A stretch of 60,953 bases of DNA from Prochlorococcus sp. AG-424-P16 (GCA_003213255.1 QCNI01000007.1:1-60953), one strand, 5' to 3'. Shown: positions 26,057-33,492, counted from the stretch's first letter. The notes: generated from the sequence alone by a model not told the origin. Translations and numbers: made by a program.

Positions 26057-26311
26057 TTAAATAAAACCAGGTATTATCCACCCAAAAAAACCGTAGTTTA
26101 TTATCAAAGCGAGAAAACCAATCATAGCTAATCTCCCATTTGTTATTTCGGCATTTTTCCAAAATTTACCCATATAGTTTTTATTTTTTTTCGAATTTTT
26201 ATCTATCAAATAATTAGGTTCTAAAGGCTCCTGCAACCTTTTGATGGCGTATAAAGAAAATTGAATTGTAATTGCGATGATAACAACTATAAAACTAGTA
26301 AGTGCATCCAT
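26057..26311 (-). CDS. hli: High-light-inducible protein (Hli/Scp) with extra N-terminal span
   Basis: 84 residues. C-terminal helix AEITNGRLAMIGFLALIINY (about 54-73) is the chlorophyll-binding Hli motif (E-x-x-N-G-R-x-A-M-x-G-F), so the protein should bind chlorophyll and carotenoid in the thylakoid and help photoprotection. Unusually, residues 4-22 (LTSFIVVIIAITIQFSLYA) form a second membrane span; most Hli proteins of this size have only one. A fusion with a tiny anchor, or a diverged two-helix form, is possible. Confidence 0.88.
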   Translation of the reverse strand: MDALTSFIVVIIAITIQFSLYAIKRLQEPLEPNYLIDKNSKKNKNYMGKFWKNAEITNGRLAMIGFLALIINYGFFGWIIPGFI

Positions 26312-26663
26312 TTTTAGATTTCATATGAGATCAATTAGTAAGCCAAAAAGTAAATGACATTTGTATACATTAAAAATTTCCTCTTTTCTGCTTTATTAAG
26401 AGAGGAAAACCCAACTTGAATTATTAACTAATGTAACATACTTAAAAAAAAATAGTATGAATTCTTACTTTTTTTTTGGATTTCACATTTTTAAGTACTT
26501 TACTGTTACATTTATGTGTAAAAAACGTCCTAAGACTAGTCTTAATTGAATTGCAGAATTAGTTTTAAAGTTTTTACTTTAAATCAGATAAAATATTGAA
26601 AAATTCTTATAAGTAATATCTTTAATGCCATTTATTTATAATATTTTTAATAACTAGAAATTG
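26312..26663. other. Intergenic region with a bidirectional hairpin
   Basis: 352 bases without a clear gene. Holds the hli promoter region and a hairpin TTTCCTCT/AGAGGAAA at 26376-26407 that could terminate in either direction. A 14-bp palindrome (TAAGACTAGTCTTA, 26531-26544) lies here, within chance expectation. Nothing else seen. Confidence 0.5.
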
Positions 26664-26783
26664 TTATTTTTGTTTGATTTCCGGAAGGTAGAATTTATTG
26701 CCTAATGTATAACCAATTGACATCAGAACGAAACCAATAAGTTGAGGTAAATGAGAATTTGCTAGAGAGATTTTTTCAATCAT
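26664..26783 (-). CDS. Small membrane protein, 39 residues
   Basis: Begins MIEKISLANSHLPQLIGFVL, continues MSIGYTLGNKFYLPEI; one marginal hydrophobic span. Clean ORF in an A+T-rich region, no recognised family. Confidence 0.4.
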   Translation of the reverse strand: MIEKISLANSHLPQLIGFVLMSIGYTLGNKFYLPEIKQK

Positions 26784-26834
26784 TTCTCAGTCTATAAATT
26801 TATATATTAATAAAAATTTTTAAATAATGTAAGT

Positions 26835-27008
26835 CTATTTTCTTTTTGATTCTTTAATCTCCCCAGATTTTTTTAGTGAATTAACAAGTCTTTCATTTTC
26901 TGTTTTTAAATTTTCTAATGCAGATTTTGTGAATTGTTCTTTAGCCTCAAATTTTGCTGAACTTATAACTTTTTTATTAGGGAGTTTTTTCTTTGGTTCT
27001 GACTTCAT
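26835..27008 (-). CDS. Small basic coiled-coil protein (paralog of 30810)
   Basis: 57 residues from the ATG at 27006-27008 (MKSEPKKKLPNKK...); an in-frame ATG at 27020 would add 4 residues. Lys/Glu-rich helix. LKTENERLVNSLKKSG matches LLTNENDFLVKSLKKAG in the protein at 30810, so the two share a C-terminal module. Function unknown. Confidence 0.55.
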   Translation of the reverse strand: MKSEPKKKLPNKKVISSAKFEAKEQFTKSALENLKTENERLVNSLKKSGEIKESKRK

Positions 27009-27107
27009 ATTAAAATGCAATTTAAAAAATTTTAAAAGTTATTTTTTTTGGGTTAGGTATTATTTTTTACAGTTTTCTGGTTAATAATATTTGTTTACAT
27101 ATATAAA

Positions 27108-27320
27108 TTAATCTTTATCTTTTGGGAGCCTTAACCATCCTGTAGTCCATTCTGATTTTAGTTTTGCCCATGAAATTCTTTTAATATCTTTTTTATTTTT
27201 GGTAGGAAAAATATCAACCCATCTATCTTCTTTTTTCCCACCATAAGCTTTAACTTGAAAATGCCTATTACCATTAATTGTTTTTGGTGCTGTCCAACAC
27301 AAAGTAGGAGGCCATTTCAT
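27108..27320 (-). CDS. TIGR02450 family Trp-rich protein
   Basis: 70 residues. The pattern WPPTLCWTAPKTINGNRHFQ, then DRWVDIFPT, then the tail WAKLKSEWTTGWLRLP with regularly spaced Trp residues is the TIGR02450 signature. The family is widespread in cyanobacteria and some marine bacteria, role unknown. Soluble. Confidence 0.78.
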   Translation of the reverse strand: MKWPPTLCWTAPKTINGNRHFQVKAYGGKKEDRWVDIFPTKNKKDIKRISWAKLKSEWTTGWLRLPKDKD

Positions 27321-27344
27321 GAGAACTTTTTAAAAGTTAAAAAA

Positions 27345-27431
27345 CTAAAGGTTGCTTTGCCCAGTTAACACTAAACCATAATATGCAATCGTACCAAGGA
27401 TAAGTACGATTCCTAGTATTCTAATAATCAT
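27345..27431 (-). CDS. Tiny single-span membrane peptide, 28 residues
   Basis: Starts MIIRILGIVLILGTIAYYGL and ends LTGQSNL: a hydrophobic helix with a polar tail, similar in build to the peptides at 29327 and 29429. Low certainty because of size. Confidence 0.4.
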   Translation of the reverse strand: MIIRILGIVLILGTIAYYGLVLTGQSNL

Positions 27432-27500
27432 GATTAAATGTTTTAAATTCCAATAATAATAAAGAAATTTTATAAATTTGCGTTGAAGATTTAATATTTT

Positions 27501-27710
27501 CTAATTTTTCCTTTTTTTATTTCTAACTATGGAGTGGCAAGATTCAGGATGCCATTCATTCTGAATCTTGCCAATGAATTCATAAATAAATGAATCGGGA
27601 CATTCAGTTTTTTTTTGAAGTTCTGAAAGTTCTTCTTTAATGAGTTCATATACACTTGTTATTACCCCTAAATTTTCTTCTTGGGAGGGCGCCCATTTTT
27701 TATTCTCCAT
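27501..27710 (-). CDS. Hypothetical protein, 69 residues (paralog of 25570)
   Basis: Shares the helical core VYELIKEELSELQKKT...NEW with the protein at 25570, but has a basic tail with extra Cys (ESCHSIVRNKKRKN). Start overlaps the end of the upstream 63-residue gene by 11 bases, suggesting one transcript. Function unknown. Confidence 0.6.
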   Translation of the reverse strand: MENKKWAPSQEENLGVITSVYELIKEELSELQKKTECPDSFIYEFIGKIQNEWHPESCHSIVRNKKRKN

Positions 27711-27891
27711 TAATATTTTTTAAATTATTTTCCACAATATCGTAATAGGTTATGTCTCCATAATCAGCATCTGAACAACATAAATCTCCATATAGTTCCT
27801 CTAACAAATCGTACGCATCTGAATAATTATCAAAACTTTGAGCTGTTAATTCATCATCTTTCCCATCAATTCTAATTATTTTGTAGGTCAT
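27700..27891 (-). CDS. Hypothetical acidic protein, 63 residues
   Basis: Begins MTYKIIRIDGKDDELTAQSF; strongly acidic with a CC pair (LYGDLCCSDADYGD). Soluble. Its end overlaps the 69-residue gene. No family recognised. Confidence 0.55.
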   Translation of the reverse strand: MTYKIIRIDGKDDELTAQSFDNYSDAYDLLEELYGDLCCSDADYGDITYYDIVENNLKNINGE

Positions 27892-27951
27892 ATTTTCTTA
27901 GATACAAAAAGTATTTTTTTGATTCATTAGAACACTTTATAAATAAAAATC

Positions 27952-28158
27952 TTATTTAGGAGTATTAGTTGGGTAAAGCTTTTGAATTTTATTTTTCTGA
28001 ATTTCTATTTTTCTTCTTTCATATTTTTTTTCCATTATTTTCCTGATAAATAACTGGGGGATAAGCCAAACTAATGCGATAGCTATAGCCATGAAAGCAG
28101 GATTTCTCCACGTTAACCTAATAATCTCTTGTATAAATTCTTGATTGAAAATTTCCAT
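27952..28158 (-). CDS. Hypothetical single-span membrane protein, 68 residues
   Basis: Hydrophobic stretch FMAIAIALVWLIPQLFI (about 22-38) followed by a long lysine-rich coil (RKIMEKKYERRKIEIQKNKIQK). Probably membrane-anchored with a cytoplasmic tail. Function unknown. Confidence 0.6.
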   Translation of the reverse strand: MEIFNQEFIQEIIRLTWRNPAFMAIAIALVWLIPQLFIRKIMEKKYERRKIEIQKNKIQKLYPTNTPK

Positions 28159-28332
28159 ACATTCAATTTTGATGATAAAAATATCTTTGCTTTCTTTTAT
28201 AAAATCTTTTAAATTTCATAATCCATCATAACCTTAAAAAATCTAATAAGGAATTTTATAAATTTTTTCTTTTTCTAGTTCGTTTTCTTTTATATTTGGA
28301 TTTAGATTAATTTTTTATTTTTTAGTTTAGAG

Positions 28333-28998
28333 ATGTCGACTTATCTAATTACAGGATCAAATAGGGGTATTGGATTAGAACTATGTAGGCAAATTCATAA
28401 TAGGGGAGATAATGTAATTGCAACGTGTAGGAAAGCTTCAAAAGAACTTAGAGATTTAGGAGTGAGAATTGAAGAGAATATAGAAATTTCTTCAGATGAG
28501 TCGATAACAAATTTGTGTAAAAAACTATCTGGAGTTAATTTAGATTGTTTAATTCATAATGCAGGAATTTATGAATTTAATTCTTTCGAAAACTTGGATA
28601 AGAAAAGTATTTTGCGTCAATTTGAAGTCAATGCATTGAGCCCAATATGTGTGACTCAATCACTTAAACATCTTTTAAAAAGATCTTCTAAAGTTGCCTT
28701 TATCACAAGTAGAATGGGATCTATTGAAGATAATACATCAGGAAGTTCTTATGGTTACAGGATGTCTAAGGTCGCCTTGTCCATGGCAGCAAAATCACTT
28801 TCCATAGATTTATCAAGGAAAGATATTTATGTAGCTATTTTGCATCCTGGGTTAGTGAGTACAAGAATGACTGGCTTTACAAGAAATGGAATTAGTCCTG
28901 AAGAATCAGCAAATGGCCTTTTAAAACGTATTGATTCATTAAATAAAAATAACTCGGGCACATTTTGGCATGCCAACGGAGAAGTTTTGCCTTGGTAA
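28333..28998 (+). CDS. Short-chain dehydrogenase/reductase
   Basis: 221 residues. Rossmann fold with the cofactor loop TGSNRGIGLEL (residues about 7-17), NAG in LIHNAGIYEF, catalytic Ser in FITSRMGS and the Tyr-x-x-x-Lys in YGYRMSKVAL. Resembles the C-factor/SDR group acting on small carbonyls; substrate unknown. A full-size enzyme isolated among small hypotheticals in the accessory stretch. Confidence 0.88.
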   Translation: MSTYLITGSNRGIGLELCRQIHNRGDNVIATCRKASKELRDLGVRIEENIEISSDESITNLCKKLSGVNLDCLIHNAGIYEFNSFENLDKKSILRQFEVNALSPICVTQSLKHLLKRSSKVAFITSRMGSIEDNTSGSSYGYRMSKVALSMAAKSLSIDLSRKDIYVAILHPGLVSTRMTGFTRNGISPEESANGLLKRIDSLNKNNSGTFWHANGEVLPW

Positions 28999-29100
28999 TA
29001 TCAGTACATTTATATCATTAATTTGTTAAAAAAATTTTAAATTTTATACAAATTCCTTTCCTTGTTTAATTCTTTTGGTTATCTTTAAAAAAACATTAGT

Positions 29101-29115
29101 AAAGGAGGTGATTCA
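29101..29115 (+). promoter_or_regulatory. Exceptionally long Shine-Dalgarno
   Basis: AAAGGAGGTGAT (29101-29112) is fully complementary to the last 12 bases of 16S rRNA as known from other bacteria (ATCACCTCCTTT); the next bases TC are mostly consistent. GGAGG stands 8 bases before TTG 29116. Few genes in the window have any Shine-Dalgarno. Confidence 0.65.
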
Positions 29116-29238
29116 TTGTCGTATCTACCGAAAAATGCGGTTAATAAAGAGGCCGTGAATTCAGTATCTTCATCACATTCATCGGTCTCTTTTTCTTTGA
29201 TTAAGAAAAAAGGTTTTATAATCAATAGATTTATATAA
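29116..29238 (+). CDS. Small Ser-rich peptide, 40 residues (TTG start), or leader RNA
   Basis: TTG-initiated ORF starting MSYLPKNAVNKEAVNSVSSS, with a Ser-rich middle and basic end. It sits optimally behind the 12-base Shine-Dalgarno. The DNA also folds as a hairpin AAGAGGCCGTGAAT/ATTCATCGGTCTCTT (about 29147-29202) with a T-run after it, so it could equally be a short structured RNA. A GTG at 29108 opens only a 16-codon frame. I could not decide between peptide and RNA. Confidence 0.45.
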   Translation: MSYLPKNAVNKEAVNSVSSSHSSVSFSLIKKKGFIINRFI

Positions 29239-29261
29239 ATCAGTGACTTAATAATTAAAAG

Positions 29262-29295
29262 CTCTGCATCTCAAGAAGTTGCAGAGTTTTTTTTT
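29262..29295 (+). terminator. Terminator hairpin
   Basis: CTCTGCA (29262-29268) pairs with TGCAGAG (29280-29286), followed by nine T. Ends the transcript of the SDR/29116 region. Confidence 0.75.
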
Positions 29296-29326
29296 ATGAA
29301 TTTAATATATTCAATGAAAATTCACT

Positions 29327-29428
29327 CTATCTTTTTTGGCCGAAGTAAATTAAGGCTAAAAAAGATAAAGTGCTTACAAAAGCGATTAAATACCACCCAG
29401 TTGAGGAATTGCTAGTTACTTCTGTCAT
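29327..29428 (-). CDS. Tiny single-span membrane peptide, 33 residues
   Basis: Starts MTEVTSNSSTGWYLIAFVST and ends LIYFGQKR: short polar N-terminus, hydrophobic helix and a basic end. The upstream gene's stop abuts its ATG, so it is the last of four membrane ORFs in a row. Function unknown. Confidence 0.5.
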   Translation of the reverse strand: MTEVTSNSSTGWYLIAFVSTLSFLALIYFGQKR

Positions 29429-29518
29429 TTATTTTGAATTATCGGAGGAATTGATTATTTGAGTGAAAATCACAATTGATATCATTAAAAAAACTAAAAG
29501 GATGTAAGTTACGTTCAT
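29429..29518 (-). CDS. Tiny single-span membrane peptide, 29 residues
   Basis: Starts MNVTYILLVFLMISIVIFTQ and ends NSSDNSK: a hydrophobic helix with a polar tail. Directly abuts genes on both sides (next start right after its TAA; previous stop right before its ATG). Confidence 0.5.
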   Translation of the reverse strand: MNVTYILLVFLMISIVIFTQIINSSDNSK

Positions 29519-29773
29519 TTATAGAAAAATGCTAATTATCAAAAAGATTATTCCTAGAACTACCGTAACAATTGCTCCATCTACTAATAAGTCTTTCCAT
29601 GTATAACTTTTAAGCATCCTTGTTTTATCTTCTTCACTCATAAGGTTTTTTAACCACGTCCAATCTAAAATCTGTGTCAATGCAATACCAAAAATTAAAT
29701 GACCAATTAAGATGCCGATTACATTAACTCTAGAGATATCTTTAGTAAGACTCGTAATAATAAAAAAGTCCAC
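29519..29773 (-). CDS. Small two-span membrane protein, 84 residues
   Basis: Hydrophobic segments around VIGILIGHLIFGIALTQIL (18-36) and VVLGIIFLIISIFL (70-84), joined by a charged loop (MSEEDKTRMLKSYTWKD). Its ATG shares a base with the stop of the 75-residue gene, indicating translational coupling. No family recognised. Confidence 0.6.
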   Translation of the reverse strand: MDFFIITSLTKDISRVNVIGILIGHLIFGIALTQILDWTWLKNLMSEEDKTRMLKSYTWKDLLVDGAIVTVVLGIIFLIISIFL

Positions 29774-30000
29774 TAGCTTTTTTCTTTATTAGATAAAGCT
29801 CCACCTTCTTCCTTGTATTTTTCCCAAGCTTCACTTATTTTCGCTTTAGAGAAATTTTGTTTTCCCTCAGAGAATTTATTTTTGAGGTTATTTAAACTAT
29901 TAGTCAGTTGTTTTTTTGTTGGTTCATCAAGAAAGTTTGATGTTAATTTCCATAAATACCAGCTACTAGCTAGAAGAAGAATCAATCCGAGTAATTGCAT
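29773..30000 (-). CDS. Small membrane-anchored protein, 75 residues
   Basis: N-terminal anchor QLLGLILLLASSWYLW then a charged helical tail (NNLKNKFSEGKQNFSKAKISE). First gene of the four-gene membrane-peptide run 30000-29327. Function unknown. Confidence 0.6.
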   Translation of the reverse strand: MQLLGLILLLASSWYLWKLTSNFLDEPTKKQLTNSLNNLKNKFSEGKQNFSKAKISEAWEKYKEEGGALSNKEKS

Positions 30001-30090
30001 ATTAGTTTTTTCCCATCCTACAACTTTTCAAATGGTTTCGATAATTAATTTATTTAATAACTAGTAGAGTTTTTTTGACATAAATAGAAA

Positions 30091-30246
30091 TTAAAACTTT
30101 AACCAGTGGAAAAATATTCTATCCAGCAACCATATAGTTAAACCACCTTCCAGGAAAGCCAACCAGTACATCCCATAATCAGAAAATCCCATTTGTTCTT
30201 TCACTGTTTTAATTAACTTTTTGTGAGCTTGAATGAGATCTTTCAT
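30091..30246 (-). CDS. Small membrane-associated protein, 51 residues
   Basis: Begins MKDLIQAHKKLIKTVKEQMG, charged, then an aromatic hydrophobic half (YWLAFLEGGLTIWLLDRI). Clean ORF with ATG, no clear Shine-Dalgarno. Not recognised. Confidence 0.5.
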   Translation of the reverse strand: MKDLIQAHKKLIKTVKEQMGFSDYGMYWLAFLEGGLTIWLLDRIFFHWLKF

Positions 30247-30267
30247 GAACAATCAAATTTTTTAAAC

Positions 30268-30513
30268 CTAGTGAATTTCTTTAATTAAAAAACCCTTCCC
30301 GTAGCAAGATAGACATGTTTTAGTCTCATCTAATGAAATTCTTAGAAAACCTGCTCCATTACATCTAAAGCAATTTACTTTTGTGTTTGAATAGATTTTT
30401 GATTTAATTTTAGCAGCACGATTTAAATAAGAAATAGTTTCCTTACGACCGTTTGCTTGAGAGGCTTTGTTTAAAAGCTTTTTGTAGTTGACTTTAAGTT
30501 CTTGGGTATTCAT
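30268..30513 (-). CDS. Zinc-ribbon protein with two CxxCxGxG motifs
   Basis: 81 residues. N-terminal helical half (LKVNYKKLLNKASQANGRKE), then CFRCNGAGFL and CLSCYGKGF spaced 21 residues apart. This is half of the DnaJ cysteine-rich domain (which has four such repeats) and should bind one zinc. No J domain. Possibly a stand-alone DnaJ-zinc-finger-like redox or chaperone protein, as in BSD2-type proteins; inference only. Confidence 0.7.
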   Translation of the reverse strand: MNTQELKVNYKKLLNKASQANGRKETISYLNRAAKIKSKIYSNTKVNCFRCNGAGFLRISLDETKTCLSCYGKGFLIKEIH

Positions 30514-30809
30514 TTTTTAACTGAAACTAGTTTTCAAATATAGGTAAAGAGAAGCAATAAATAATTAAAATAAGCCCTATGAATTTACCATTTATATTTA
30601 TAATCTGATCTCATGTTGAGATTAAAATAATATAACCGATATTTTTTTTTATGGTTATTTTAGGAGAACTTTTTTTATTTTTAATAGAAATTTTATATTT
30701 AATGAACTAATTTCAAATCTTTAAAGATTGATTAATTGTTGTATTTAGCAGAACAAATTTTTAATTAAAGAGATTACTTGAAATAATAAAATTTTGTTAA
30801 ACCAGGAGT
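30514..30809. other. A+T-rich intergenic region
   Basis: Nearly 300 bases with only short ORFs below credibility and long A/T runs. No repeat or operator seen. Confidence 0.5.
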
Positions 30810-30935
30810 TTATCCAGCCTTTTTTAGACTTTTTACTAAAAAATCATTTTCATTAGTAAGTAAATCAAACTTTGATTTTTTAATTTTTTCTTTGATTTCA
30901 GTAGTCGGATTGGTTTTAATTTTGTTGGTATTCAT
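30810..30935 (-). CDS. Small basic protein, 41 residues (paralog of 26835)
   Basis: I start at ATG 30933-30935 (MNTNKIKTNPTTEIKEK); an upstream extension to 31040 would add a 35-residue hydrophobic part that the paralog lacks. Ends LLTNENDFLVKSLKKAG, matching the end of the 26835 protein. Function unknown. Confidence 0.5.
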   Translation of the reverse strand: MNTNKIKTNPTTEIKEKIKKSKFDLLTNENDFLVKSLKKAG

Positions 30936-31469
30936 AAATTTAAATATCAATCTTAAAAAAATGACAGAACCAATCTTAGTGATCATCAAAACAAAATGTG
31001 GATATATTTTTTTAAAAAGAGAAAATATTTTATTTTGCACATAGAAGATTTAATTTAATCAACATATTGTGGAAAACCCTGTTGAAAAACACTAAAAAAG
31101 TGGATAACTCTCGGGGAGCATTATCAAAACAAGCTTTTCTGGAATAATTTTTAAGTATTAATACTTCATCAAGAAAAGTTTAAATATAGTTTAAGATGCA
31201 CCATAAACTATTGTTATAACTGTGGGATCATTACTTTTATATTTATAAAAAGGATTTTATCTAGAAACTAGTGTTGAGAAAAAATTAAAAAATTTATTTC
31301 TGAATGATGTATCAAATTGACAAATAAAGTTAAGAAAAATAAAAGGAAACTTGAATTTTTGAAAATTTGTCTCACCTGTTTAAATTAAGTCTTGATTCGG
31401 TTTTCTCTATGGCAACACTTCCCAAACATAAGATTAATCAAATAGGTTTGTATGAGTTAAAAATTTAAA
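30936..31469. other. Intergenic region with two DnaA-box-like sites
   Basis: Over 500 bases without a convincing gene. At 31068-31076 TGTGGAAAA and at 31099-31107 AGTGGATAA are the reverse of TTTTCCACA and TTATCCACT, close to DnaA-box patterns and 31 bp apart. The rest is A+T-rich with no repeat array. Confidence 0.4.
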
Positions 31470-31706
31470 ATGACAGAAGAAAAAAAGGATTCAAAAAAAT
31501 GTTCTGGGAAGAAAAACATTATGTTTGCCTATGGTTTTATACAACTTGGTTCTAGTTTAGTATCTGCAATAGCTTTAGCTGCGATTGCTTTTGGATTCTG
31601 TTCAGTAAAAAAAGAGTCTAAACTCTTTAATAAATGTGTTGCCGATATTATTGAAGATGGTGGGACCAATTCTGAGGCCGTAAGGTATTGCAATGGGGGC
31701 AATTAA
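31470..31706 (+). CDS. Small membrane protein with C-terminal Cys pair (TM-2Cys family)
   Basis: 78 residues. Basic N-terminus, a membrane span (FIQLGSSLVSAIALAAIAFGF, about 24-44), then FNKCVADIIEDGG and YCNGGN at the end. Same build as 23793 and 60021 but with a shorter Cys-Cys loop. Function unknown. Confidence 0.6.
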   Translation: MTEEKKDSKKCSGKKNIMFAYGFIQLGSSLVSAIALAAIAFGFCSVKKESKLFNKCVADIIEDGGTNSEAVRYCNGGN

Positions 31707-31728
31707 AAGTCTCTAACAGAAAAATTAA

Positions 31729-31971
31729 ATGGATTCAACCTGTGATTTGATTATTGATTCTTTAAAAGGGGAGCCAATTGGAGAAACTGATCATTTTATT
31801 TGGTTTATAACGGATATTGGCATTGTTGCCCTATTTAAAAAAGAGGAAAACTTTGAAACTTATAGTTCGAATGTTGAAATTGAGGCAAATAAAATTGCTT
31901 TAGACATAACTAAAGAAGAAAAAGAGTACCTCAAAATAAAAGATAAACAGCTTTTCTTGTTTTATTCATAA
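31729..31971 (+). CDS. Hypothetical acidic protein, 80 residues
   Basis: Begins MDSTCDLIIDSLKGEP; acidic, with short hydrophobic stretch IWFITDIGIVALF and a Glu/Lys-rich C-terminal half. 22 bases after the TM-2Cys gene on the same strand. Not recognised. Confidence 0.55.
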   Translation: MDSTCDLIIDSLKGEPIGETDHFIWFITDIGIVALFKKEENFETYSSNVEIEANKIALDITKEEKEYLKIKDKQLFLFYS

Positions 31972-31991
31972 TCTAGGATTTAGTTCTTGAT

Positions 31992-32186
31992 TTAGTAAGA
32001 TGGCTCAAGGTTAAAGGCCGGCTCAATGATATTGTTTTCGCTAATTAATTCGTAGGTTAGCTCTTTGTTTAGGGCATTTATATAAGATGTATAAAGTTTT
32101 CCCCAAACAAATTCAAATTCATCTTTACTTAAATTCTTGAAAAGAATTTCTCCTTTGAAGTAAATGTGATAAGAATCATTCATCAT
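31992..32186 (-). CDS. Hypothetical protein, 64 residues
   Basis: Aromatic and acidic (MMNDSYHIYFKGEILFKNLS, later ELISENNIIEPAF). Soluble. Convergent with the 80-residue gene, 20 bases apart. Not recognised. Confidence 0.5.
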   Translation of the reverse strand: MMNDSYHIYFKGEILFKNLSKDEFEFVWGKLYTSYINALNKELTYELISENNIIEPAFNLEPSY

Positions 32187-32279
32187 GGAAAATTAATCTT
32201 ATCCTTTTTAACGCAGTGAGATATGTCTGTAGTATAAGGTGCTACTAAAAAGATATTTATATTTGGAATTCAAATACTT

Positions 32280-32591
32280 TTAGACTATCCTTGTATTCAT
32301 TTTTTGTTTTTTGAATAATCCTACTGTCTCATCAAGATCCATACACGGCTGAATACTTATATCCATTAACCTTCTCCAGGGATGCCATTGCTTCCAAATT
32401 GTCTCAAGAGAATCTGCACTTACTACAGAATGTCCAATCCCATTTTGAACCATAAAAATCCAAGAATGAACCTCATAGTTTTCAGGTCTGTTTTGGGGAC
32501 CACCTGATTCATACCAATTAATTAGCATTTCTGCCCCTTCTTCTTGATCCTCGCCATCAGTAAATTCGTAAGAAATCAAATACCTTTGCAT
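32280..32591 (-). CDS. DUF3303-like protein
   Basis: 103 residues with EVHSWIFMVQNGIGHSVV and WKQWHPWRRLMDISIQPCMD, matching the SW and W-x-x-W blocks of DUF3303, a small alpha/beta barrel-like family of unknown function. N-terminal part LINWYESGG also fits. Soluble. Confidence 0.6.
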   Translation of the reverse strand: MQRYLISYEFTDGEDQEEGAEMLINWYESGGPQNRPENYEVHSWIFMVQNGIGHSVVSADSLETIWKQWHPWRRLMDISIQPCMDLDETVGLFKKQKMNTRIV

Positions 32592-32874
32592 ATAGATTAT
32601 TATTAAAATCTCAAAACTATTTTAACTCTAGATTAAGATATTGCCTCCCAATTTAATTAATGCTATGAAGTTTATAGAAGTGATTGTTTTAAATGACCGA
32701 AAGATTTTGGAAAATTAAAAAGAATATTTTGACTAATTTATCTTTTATTAATAGGACAATCTTCAAGTATTTTCAAAAACATGATCTGTTCGTATAGCTC
32801 AAGTTAACAGATAAAATTTGATACTTTTTAAAATACCTTAAATTAGTTACCATATTTGTACTGTATAGATACCA

Positions 32875-33258
32875 ATGATAAATAAAAAGGACCAAAGCGA
32901 TCCAATTGATAATTTAGAGTATGAAAAAGTTCTAGAAGAAGAAATAATAAATTCGTACGAAAGTAAATTTCAGAAAGATACTGTAGAAGATATTAAAAAG
33001 ATTAAATTTTACAGACTTAAAAGAACCCCATTAGAAATACTAAATAGGACACTTTTCTTTTTCTTTATTGGAAGTTTTCTTTTCTCTTTGTTTTTAGCTT
33101 ATTCAGAAAGTAAGTTATGGTTCATACTTTATGTAATAAGTGCATTGTCATGTGTTTTCTATACTCCTAATAGAAAAGCACTTAAAGAATTAATAGCAGC
33201 TTGGCCAAATATAGAGGATCTCATTAAGGGGAGGAGTTTGTGGAGAAAAGGCAAGTAA
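32875..33258 (+). CDS. Hypothetical membrane protein, 127 residues
   Basis: Charged N-terminal half (about 60 residues), two adjacent hydrophobic segments (FFFFIGSFLFSLFLAY, LWFILYVISALSCVFY) and a basic tail with AAWPNIEDLIKGRSLWRKG. Topology likely N-in, C-in. No family recognised; ATG start. Confidence 0.65.
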   Translation: MINKKDQSDPIDNLEYEKVLEEEIINSYESKFQKDTVEDIKKIKFYRLKRTPLEILNRTLFFFFIGSFLFSLFLAYSESKLWFILYVISALSCVFYTPNRKALKELIAAWPNIEDLIKGRSLWRKGK

Positions 33259-33265
33259 ATAGATT

Positions 33266-33358
33266 ATGAAACCGATAAATGCATTTAAAAAGTGGTTATT
33301 AAATATTCTTGTGCCATACATAGAGAGCACCAACAAGAAAAAAGAGGATAAAAAATGA
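33266..33358 (+). CDS. Small basic peptide, 30 residues
   Basis: Starts MKPINAFKKWLLNILVPYIE and ends in a lysine-rich tail. Its stop overlaps the next start (ATGA). Likely co-translated with the 45-residue membrane peptide; not recognised. Confidence 0.45.
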   Translation: MKPINAFKKWLLNILVPYIESTNKKKEDKK

Positions 33359-33492
33359 GTTTAATAAAGGTTGGAATTATTGTTGAATCTTTTTTGTTTG
33401 TGGGAGTTTTTTTATGGGTTAGGAAACTAAATAGTAAACAAAATAGGCAACCATCTCTATCAAAAAAAACAATAAAAAATCTCAAATTTTAG
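33355..33492 (+). CDS. Single-span membrane peptide, 45 residues
   Basis: Starts MSLIKVGIIVESFLFVGVFL with a hydrophobic N-terminal helix, then a basic tail (WVRKLNSKQNRQPSLSKK). ATGA overlap with the preceding peptide. An antisense ORF covers much of it but has no support. Confidence 0.5.
   Translation: MSLIKVGIIVESFLFVGVFLWVRKLNSKQNRQPSLSKKTIKNLKF

Noticed and set aside
26531-26544. 14-bp palindrome TAAGACTAGTCTTA
   Set aside because: A few palindromes of this length are expected by chance in 60 kb, and it is not near a start.
32694-32798. Possible 34-codon basic peptide with hairpin after it
   Set aside because: Weak start, no coupling with a neighbour; the ATCTGTT/AACAGAT hairpin has a long loop and no T-run.
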